Of a stretch of 12,195 bases of DNA, positions 7,490 through 12,195 are shown one piece after another (within the stretch, counting starts at the first letter, position 1; each line of letters begins with the position of its first letter). Source of the DNA: Marinagarivorans sp. UBA5868 (GTDB lineage: Bacteria > Pseudomonadota > Gammaproteobacteria > Pseudomonadales > Cellvibrionaceae); NCBI GenBank assembly GCA_002432095.1, contig DJFQ01000226.1, positions 28,889 through 41,083 of the forward strand. The letters run 5' to 3'. The translations under genes and the position numbers were made by a program. The notes beneath the pieces are model-generated. The model saw only the letters and a list, made by a program, of their open reading frames with translations. It did no database searches and had not been told where the DNA came from.

Positions 7490-8914
7490 ATGTTGCGACT
7501 GTTAAACCGTCTTACCCTAACCCGACAATGGGTGCTGGCGACCTTGTTGGCGATTTTGCCGCTGGTAATCGCCGTGCTTTATGCGGCGCAGTATTTGGCG
7601 ATGCAGGCGCAGACTCAGCGGCAGATGGTGGCATCAATTGGTCGGCTCAACGAAATGGACAATACGGTGAACGCGCAGATCAGCAGTATCGAGCGCTCCG
7701 CGCGTCAATATCTGTTATTGCGCAATCCGCGGTTTCTGGAGATTTTCCATCAACATCTGGATTCCCTCGCCCCTGTATTGCAGCGACTGAACCGCGAGTT
7801 ACCCCAGAACGAATCGGTTGGCAGTTTGCAGCAGGCGCTGCAGGTGCTCGCGGCAGAGTTGAATCAATCGGAACCGGAACAGATTGCACAAGAGTCGATT
7901 TTGGCCAATTTGCAGCAAGCCAATACCTCGGTGCGAATCTTAAGCGGGGAGGTTGATGGTCGGGTGCAGAAAATGCTCGATGAACGAGACCAGCAATTTG
8001 AGCAGGTGATGGGGCACCTCATGCTGACCGGAGTATTTACGCTACCCGGGACCTTGTTGCTGGTGGTGTTGTCTTCCGTTGCGGTTACGCGTCCGGTGCG
8101 GCGTCTCGCTAACGCGATTCGCCAGTTAGGACACGGCCACTGGCAAGATCCCATTCAAATCAGCGGACCTGCTGATCTGCGCTCGCTCGGCGCCAGTCTG
8201 GAGTGGATGCGCAACCGTTTGCAGGCGACGGAGAAGCAAAAGCAGGCCTTCTTGCGCCATGTGACTCACGAGCTGAAAACACCGCTGGCGGCAATTGTCG
8301 AAGGGGGCGCTCTGCTCCGCGATGAGGTGCCGGGCTCCGTCAACGATGCACAGAAACAAGTGTTGAGTATTTTGATGAGCAGTGCCGACCATCTCGCTGC
8401 GTTGATTCAGCAACTACTCAATTACAACGCCGTGGCACATGGAATGCTTAACGCCGATGCCCAAGTGGATTTGCAGGCCCTGTGCGCTAAGATTCGCACC
8501 AAATTGATGGATTCGCGGCCGTCTAGCTGTTGCGAATGGTCCATCTCGGGAACGCCGCGAACGCTGCGCAGCGATCCGCAGGCACTGGAAATGATTCTCA
8601 GTAATTTATTGTCCAATGCACATGATTTCACCCCCGAATCCGGTAGAGTGTCGGTCTCCTGGGGCCAGGACGAGGATAGTTGGTGGTTGCGTGTCGCCGA
8701 CAATGGACCAGGGATGACACCGGAAGAGTGTCAGAATATTTTTAAACCGTTTTTTCAAGGCAAGGCCCGGCGCCGAGGGCCGCTAAAAGGCACCGGGCTC
8801 GGGTTGGCAATTGTGCAGGAGTGTGTCGCGCATCTGCTCGGCACCATAGAAGTGGCATCGGGGGCTGACGGCAGTACGTTTACTGCACGCTTCCCACTTC
8901 GCAGCGAGAACTAA
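7490..8914 (+). CDS. glrK: GlrK/QseE-like membrane sensor histidine kinase
   Basis: From the ATG at 7490 the protein has 474 residues. AGG at 7478-7480 serves this start; an upstream TTG at 7463 would lie inside a palindrome and is less likely. A first membrane span (about 14-36) leads into a helical periplasmic sensor, a second span (about 180-202) and a HAMP linker (starting TRPVRRLANAI). The kinase core is intact: H-box FLRHVTHELKTPL with the phosphorylated His260, N-box LSNLLSNAHDF (Asn372, Asn376), G1 DNGPGM, F-box FKPFF and G2 GTGLGLAIV. In the GlrK/QseE family this kinase phosphorylates the sigma-54 activator GlrR/QseF, encoded two genes downstream, in response to envelope cues. The lipoprotein gene begins three bases after the stop. 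The assignment rests on domain order plus gene order. Confidence 0.85.
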   Translation: MLRLLNRLTLTRQWVLATLLAILPLVIAVLYAAQYLAMQAQTQRQMVASIGRLNEMDNTVNAQISSIERSARQYLLLRNPRFLEIFHQHLDSLAPVLQRLNRELPQNESVGSLQQALQVLAAELNQSEPEQIAQESILANLQQANTSVRILSGEVDGRVQKMLDERDQQFEQVMGHLMLTGVFTLPGTLLLVVLSSVAVTRPVRRLANAIRQLGHGHWQDPIQISGPADLRSLGASLEWMRNRLQATEKQKQAFLRHVTHELKTPLAAIVEGGALLRDEVPGSVNDAQKQVLSILMSSADHLAALIQQLLNYNAVAHGMLNADAQVDLQALCAKIRTKLMDSRPSSCCEWSISGTPRTLRSDPQALEMILSNLLSNAHDFTPESGRVSVSWGQDEDSWWLRVADNGPGMTPEECQNIFKPFFQGKARRRGPLKGTGLGLAIVQECVAHLLGTIEVASGADGSTFTARFPLRSEN

Positions 8915-8917
8915 AAA

Positions 8918-9454
8918 ATGAAATATTGCATTTTATGCGCAGCGTTGTTTTCCAGTGGCTGCGCCACCGTGTTTACGTCCTTCGAGCGCACATCTTCGTC
9001 CGCTCCTGTTGAGGTACGCGAAGGTATGCTGCAGCCGCAGCGCAGTGTTACCCAATTGCTTACCGAACGGTTGGCTTTGTGCGGTGCGCCGACCGAAGAG
9101 CAGGACGCTTTGTTGGCGCAGAATCTCAAGCCCAAAGGGGAGCCGCCGGCCAACGGGGTCGATGAGGAAAAGCTCAACGCTTTATTGTTGGCATCGTGCA
9201 AACCCGCGCGGACACCGGGCGTACTCAACCAGCTGCTGGCCGAGCTGACTGCCGCCGGCACCTGGCCTGAGGAATATGCGGCGTTTTTTGACCTGCTCAT
9301 CTCCGGCCAGCGCGCCTACGCCTCGGTGGAAAAGGTATATGTCGACCTTGAGAAGGCTTATGTGGATCTCAAACACGAGCATGAAAAGACCATTCAGGGC
9401 TTGAGCGAGATTGAAGCACAAATCGAACTGCAAACAGTGAATTCGGTACCTTGA
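8918..9454 (+). CDS. Small probable lipoprotein between kinase and regulator (positional QseG/YfhG counterpart)
   Basis: This 178-residue protein begins with a short hydrophobic leader and a Cys at position 15 (ALFSSGCAT). The lipobox is imperfect, with Ser instead of Leu at -3, but the short leader and small residues before Cys suit a lipoprotein. The C-terminal third (about 118-175) is a predicted coiled coil with a tandem seven-residue repeat, KVYVDLE then KAYVDLK. In enterobacteria an outer-membrane lipoprotein, QseG (YfhG), is encoded at exactly this place and modulates the kinase QseE; E. coli QseG is longer. I see too little sequence likeness to use the symbol. It follows the kinase stop by three bases and ends one base before the regulator start, so translation is probably coupled. 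Function as a kinase partner is inferred from position. Confidence 0.65.
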   Translation: MKYCILCAALFSSGCATVFTSFERTSSSAPVEVREGMLQPQRSVTQLLTERLALCGAPTEEQDALLAQNLKPKGEPPANGVDEEKLNALLLASCKPARTPGVLNQLLAELTAAGTWPEEYAAFFDLLISGQRAYASVEKVYVDLEKAYVDLKHEHEKTIQGLSEIEAQIELQTVNSVP

Positions 9455-9455
9455 T

Positions 9456-10808
9456 ATGAGTCGGGCAAATATTCTTTTGGTCGATGACGATGCCGGCATG
9501 TTGCAACTGCTGGCAATGCGTCTTGGTGCGCTGAACTACGCCACCCGTTGCGCCAATAGTGGGCTAGAGGCATTGAGCCTGATTCAGCAGGAACTGCCCG
9601 ATGTGGTCATCACCGATATGCGGATGGAAGAGATGACCGGTCTGACGCTATTCGAAAAGATCCACACCGATTGGCCCAGTCTGCCGGTGATCATTCTCAC
9701 CGCTCATGGCTCTATTCGCGAAGCGGTAGAGGCGACGCAAAAAGGTGTGTTCTCTTTTTTGACCAAGCCGGTGGACAAAGAGGAATTGGTCACCACCTTG
9801 AATCAGGCGGTCAGCAATCAGCACGAAACCCCCAGGGACAAGCAGTCGTGGGCGCAGCATTTCAATACCTGTAGCGCCAAAATGTATCAATTGCTGGAGC
9901 AAGCACATTTATTAGCCGCCAGCGATGTGAACGTATTGATTAGTGGAGAGAGCGGCACAGGGAAAGAAGTGCTCGCCCGTACACTGCATCAGCAAAGTCG
10001 GCGGGCCGATAAGCCCTTTATTGCCATCAACTGCAGCGCCATTCCCAGCGAAATGCTCGAATCCGAATTATTTGGCCACGTGAAAGGGTCTTTTACCGGT
10101 GCCAGCCGGGATCACGAAGGACTGTTTGTGGCTGCGGAAGGTGGTGTGGTGTTTCTCGACGAAGTCGGGGATATGCCCCTGCCATTGCAGGCGAAATTGT
10201 TGCGCGTATTGCAGGAAAAAGTGGTGCGCCCGGTAGGTGGCACCAAGGATCGAGTCATCAACGTACGGATATTGTCGGCCACCCATCGCAACCTGGGAGA
10301 GGCAATTCATCACCAGCAATTTCGTGAAGATCTTTATTACCGCCTGAATGTGGTTACTCTTGCCTTACCGAGTTTGCGCGAGCGCAAGGAAGATATTCCG
10401 CTGCTCGCCAAACATTTTTTGCGCTCAATTGCCGAACGCACCGGCGGCGCTGTCAAAAGTCTTGCGCCCAAAGCGCTTAACGCATTGTTGGCCTATCACT
10501 GGCCCGGCAATATTCGGCAATTGGAGAACGTCATTGAGCAGGTGGTGGCGCTGGCGCCGGGAATGGTGGTGCCGGAAACCCTCGTGGAAAATGCGCTGCC
10601 CATTTCCAATCAACCCAAAACCAAAAATCTCACCGACGCTAAAAAGGATTTTGAACGTAAATATGTGGAAGATCTTTTGCGGTCGACTCAAGGCAGTATC
10701 ACCGAAGCGGCGCGTCTGGCTGGGCGCAATCGTTCAGACTTCTACAAAATTGTGCAGCGTCACGGTGTGGATGTAGAGCGCTTTAAAGTTGGTCTCGCCA
10801 CTGAATAA
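9456..10808 (+). CDS. glrR: GlrR/QseF-like sigma-54-dependent response regulator
   Basis: The 450-residue protein has a receiver domain (about 1-120) with the acidic cluster Asp10-12, phospho-acceptor Asp54 (VVITDMRM), Thr82 and Lys104. An AAA+ domain (about 136-370) follows, with Walker A GESGTGKE (164-171), Walker B VVFLDE (231-236), the arginine-rich REDLYYRLNVV and WPGNIRQLENVIEQ. A Fis-type helix-turn-helix ends the protein (about 412-440, ITEAARLAGRNRSDFYKIV), very like the end of E. coli GlrR/QseF. Phosphorylated by the kinase two genes upstream, it would bind enhancers and remodel sigma-54 RNA polymerase. The sigma-54 contact loop is GSFTGA (211-216), not the usual GAFTGA; the essential Phe-Thr-Gly are kept. 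The start overlaps closely with the lipoprotein stop (TGATATG) and has no strong ribosome binding site, which suggests coupled translation. Confidence 0.9.
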   Translation: MSRANILLVDDDAGMLQLLAMRLGALNYATRCANSGLEALSLIQQELPDVVITDMRMEEMTGLTLFEKIHTDWPSLPVIILTAHGSIREAVEATQKGVFSFLTKPVDKEELVTTLNQAVSNQHETPRDKQSWAQHFNTCSAKMYQLLEQAHLLAASDVNVLISGESGTGKEVLARTLHQQSRRADKPFIAINCSAIPSEMLESELFGHVKGSFTGASRDHEGLFVAAEGGVVFLDEVGDMPLPLQAKLLRVLQEKVVRPVGGTKDRVINVRILSATHRNLGEAIHHQQFREDLYYRLNVVTLALPSLRERKEDIPLLAKHFLRSIAERTGGAVKSLAPKALNALLAYHWPGNIRQLENVIEQVVALAPGMVVPETLVENALPISNQPKTKNLTDAKKDFERKYVEDLLRSTQGSITEAARLAGRNRSDFYKIVQRHGVDVERFKVGLATE

Positions 10809-10826
10809 TTCTGCAGGGATTGTTTT

Positions 10827-11915
10827 ATGTCGCCGTTAAGTCGCTTGTTCCGCATTCTCGATTACGCCGTTAAAAATAGTGGTTTTGGGGCGTTTTTGGT
10901 TTTATCTGGGGTAATGCTTGGAGCAATTTCCTCGCTCTACGCCACGGAAATCAAAAATGGTAGCGGTTACACCTTTTATTTCGCCGCCGCTTGTTTTTTA
11001 TTTTTGGTTATGTGGGCAATGCGGGATTGGCGTCTGGATGCGGAGCGAAAATATCACGTCGATAAACTGGATCGCACCCAAAAACAATTGATGGAAACAG
11101 TACGCACCATGCCGCCGCAGAATATGCTCGGCGCTTATGGAAAAACCTACCGATTTCTTTCCGAGCATTTTCATAACGTGCAGGACGCACAGGAGGCTGA
11201 TCCGCAAATCATGCTTGCCAAGGTTGAGGAAGCCATTCGATTGTCGTTGAGTGCACTCTGTTCAATCATCAGCGCTTTTGAAAATTATCCGAGCCATACG
11301 GTTTATTCCGCCAATATCATGAGCTTCCGCAAAACCCGTGATCTGCTGGCGCTGCCCGCAGAGAAAGCGGCCGTGCTGGAGCGTTTGAAATTTGTCGATG
11401 TGCGCTCGTTGGATGGTTTGGCGGGGGTGCTGGATCTGGAACTCGATCTGTCGTTTTCCTCCCTCAACGACGACGAGGAAAGTACCCATCCGGATACGCG
11501 GCTGGAGCCCATCGCGTTGCCCATTCCAGAGCTGGATGCGTCCTTGCCCGGACGCACCCGCTATATTCCCGGGGCGCCCACGGCTTTTCGGGACGAGCCG
11601 TGTTTGATCGCAGACAGCCGCGATATGGCCCGTATCGTCGAGGAAAATTGCGATGTCTCCCCCAGTGTTGTGCGGGCGGTGGAAACCTATTTCCACGAGC
11701 AGACCGGCAAAGGGTTGAACAGTTGGCTCTCCGTGCGCATCAACGACCGTATGCCGGAGCGGGGAATTCTCAATATTCACTGCAACCGCCCCGACATCCT
11801 GGTGGACGAAAAACAGGTGTATACTTACGTCAATTTGATCATTCCATTTAAGGAGATGATCGACCAGTTGTTACAGCGTCGGCAGGCGCTGGCAACGCAG
11901 ATAGCCGGAGGTTGA
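10827..11915 (+). CDS. Two-span membrane protein with GAF-like C-terminal region, unknown function
   Basis: I do not recognise this 362-residue protein. Two hydrophobic spans near the N-terminus (about 20-39 and 48-65) would anchor it in the inner membrane with a short external loop. The remaining 295 residues lie in the cytoplasm: a helical linker (about 70-110), a helical stretch, a loop rich in acidic residues (about 210-235), and a C-terminal part with WLSVRINDR then GILNIHCNRPDIL (313-325) and a closing helix. That last pattern resembles the late strands of GAF-type sensory domains, which is a weak call. No catalytic motif is visible. AGGG (10816-10819) may be its ribosome binding site; the start is 18 bases after the regulator stop, so it is probably co-transcribed. 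It could be an extra sensor or effector for the kinase-regulator pair, or unrelated. Confidence 0.7.
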   Translation: MSPLSRLFRILDYAVKNSGFGAFLVLSGVMLGAISSLYATEIKNGSGYTFYFAAACFLFLVMWAMRDWRLDAERKYHVDKLDRTQKQLMETVRTMPPQNMLGAYGKTYRFLSEHFHNVQDAQEADPQIMLAKVEEAIRLSLSALCSIISAFENYPSHTVYSANIMSFRKTRDLLALPAEKAAVLERLKFVDVRSLDGLAGVLDLELDLSFSSLNDDEESTHPDTRLEPIALPIPELDASLPGRTRYIPGAPTAFRDEPCLIADSRDMARIVEENCDVSPSVVRAVETYFHEQTGKGLNSWLSVRINDRMPERGILNIHCNRPDILVDEKQVYTYVNLIIPFKEMIDQLLQRRQALATQIAGG

Positions 11916-11916
11916 T

Positions 11917-12096
11917 ATGAGTAAATCCAACGCTGCAGCTGATAAAAATGGTCGCTCGCCGGACTATATTCGCAGTGTCAAAACCATCAACCGCATGTTG
12001 CGCGAGATGCGCACAGGACAGTGGGTTGAAGCTTCCAATGAGCCAGTGCCGGTGAAAATCCTGGGCAAGCCGTCCCCAGTGAGCAAGTCGAAATAA
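11917..12096 (+). CDS. Small basic protein, 59 residues, unknown function
   Basis: An ATG at 11917 opens 59 codons ending at TAA (12094-12096). A strong GGAGG (11907-11911) lies five bases upstream and overlaps the end of the preceding gene, whose stop is one base before this start. Ribosome binding site, coupling and a terminator 30 bases downstream all support a real gene. The protein is hydrophilic and basic, with no membrane span or signal. Its middle, PDYIRSVKTINRMLREMRTG (residues 15-34), probably forms an amphipathic helix; the tail (PVPVKILGKPSPVSKSK) is Pro- and Lys-rich. I do not recognise a family. Its place suggests a cytoplasmic partner of the membrane protein encoded just before it, but this is inference from position only. 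Confidence 0.7.
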   Translation: MSKSNAAADKNGRSPDYIRSVKTINRMLREMRTGQWVEASNEPVPVKILGKPSPVSKSK

Positions 12097-12126
12097 CGCC
12101 AGCGCATTGACAGCAGCTATCGAATG

Positions 12127-12150
12127 AGGCCCCAACGGGGCCTTTCTTTT
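12127..12150 (+). terminator. Intrinsic terminator of the kinase-regulator operon
   Basis: AGGCCCC (12127-12133) pairs perfectly with GGGGCCT (12137-12143) around a three-base AAC loop. A T-rich tail, TTTCTTTT (12143-12150), follows directly. The strong GC stem and T-tail are textbook for Rho-independent termination on the + strand. It lies 30 bases after the last small gene and no competing site appears in the earlier gaps of the five-gene set. The final 45 bases of the window hold a GC-rich patch but no feature I can support. Confidence 0.88.
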
Positions 12151-12195
12151 GCGCGCTTGTTGTGCCGCCGCGGCCGCGCTGCTCTTATGTAGTGC

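Noticed and set aside
11848..12135. 95-codon minus-strand frame opposite the last small gene and terminator.
   Set aside because: It runs through the intrinsic terminator stem and is antisense to a gene with a strong ribosome binding site; it looks like a shadow frame.
1..12195. Search for CRISPR arrays, tRNA or rRNA genes, and complete insertion sequences.
   Set aside because: I saw no spaced direct repeats, no tRNA-like cloverleaf and no transposase motif on either strand.

Overview
The window reads as chromosomal DNA of a Gram-negative bacterium, most likely a gammaproteobacterium. GC content is moderate, and a kinase - lipoprotein - NtrC-type regulator cluster has the glrK-qseG-glrR (qseE-qseG-qseF) order known from enterobacteria and relatives. 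I suspect a Cellvibrio-like lineage but cannot show it from this sequence alone.

Region 1 (1-6083, + strand) is the distal part of a guanidine-utilisation operon. It holds the end of an ABC importer permease, its ATPase, two DUF1989 proteins (the 'urea carboxylase-associated' proteins UAAP1 and UAAP2, now known as carboxyguanidine deiminase subunits CgdAB), and a 1206-residue biotin-dependent urea/guanidine carboxylase. In the 66-base gap just before the carboxylase are two hairpins, both capped by an ACGA loop and followed at once by the ribosome binding site. This is the architecture of the guanidine-II (mini-ykkC) riboswitch, and it points to guanidine rather than urea as the substrate. 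The expected route is import, carboxylation of guanidine, deimination of carboxyguanidine to allophanate, then allophanate hydrolysis. The allophanate hydrolase gene usually found after the carboxylase is absent here.

Region 2 (6084-7172, - strand) holds an exported protein with two BON domains, a 305-base non-coding stretch rich in inverted repeats, and a 54-codon single-span membrane protein gene with a good ribosome binding site. That small gene converges on the carboxylase gene, with a 10-bp hairpin over the junction.

Region 3 (7173-12150, + strand) starts with a 317-base divergent intergenic region carrying two related 16-bp palindromes. A tightly packed gene set follows: GlrK-like histidine kinase, small probable lipoprotein, GlrR-like sigma-54 activator, an unrecognised two-span membrane protein with a GAF-like C-terminal end, and a 59-residue basic protein. 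A clear intrinsic terminator closes it. The gaps are 1-18 bases, so the five genes are probably one transcript in which an envelope signal sensed by the kinase controls sigma-54-dependent transcription.
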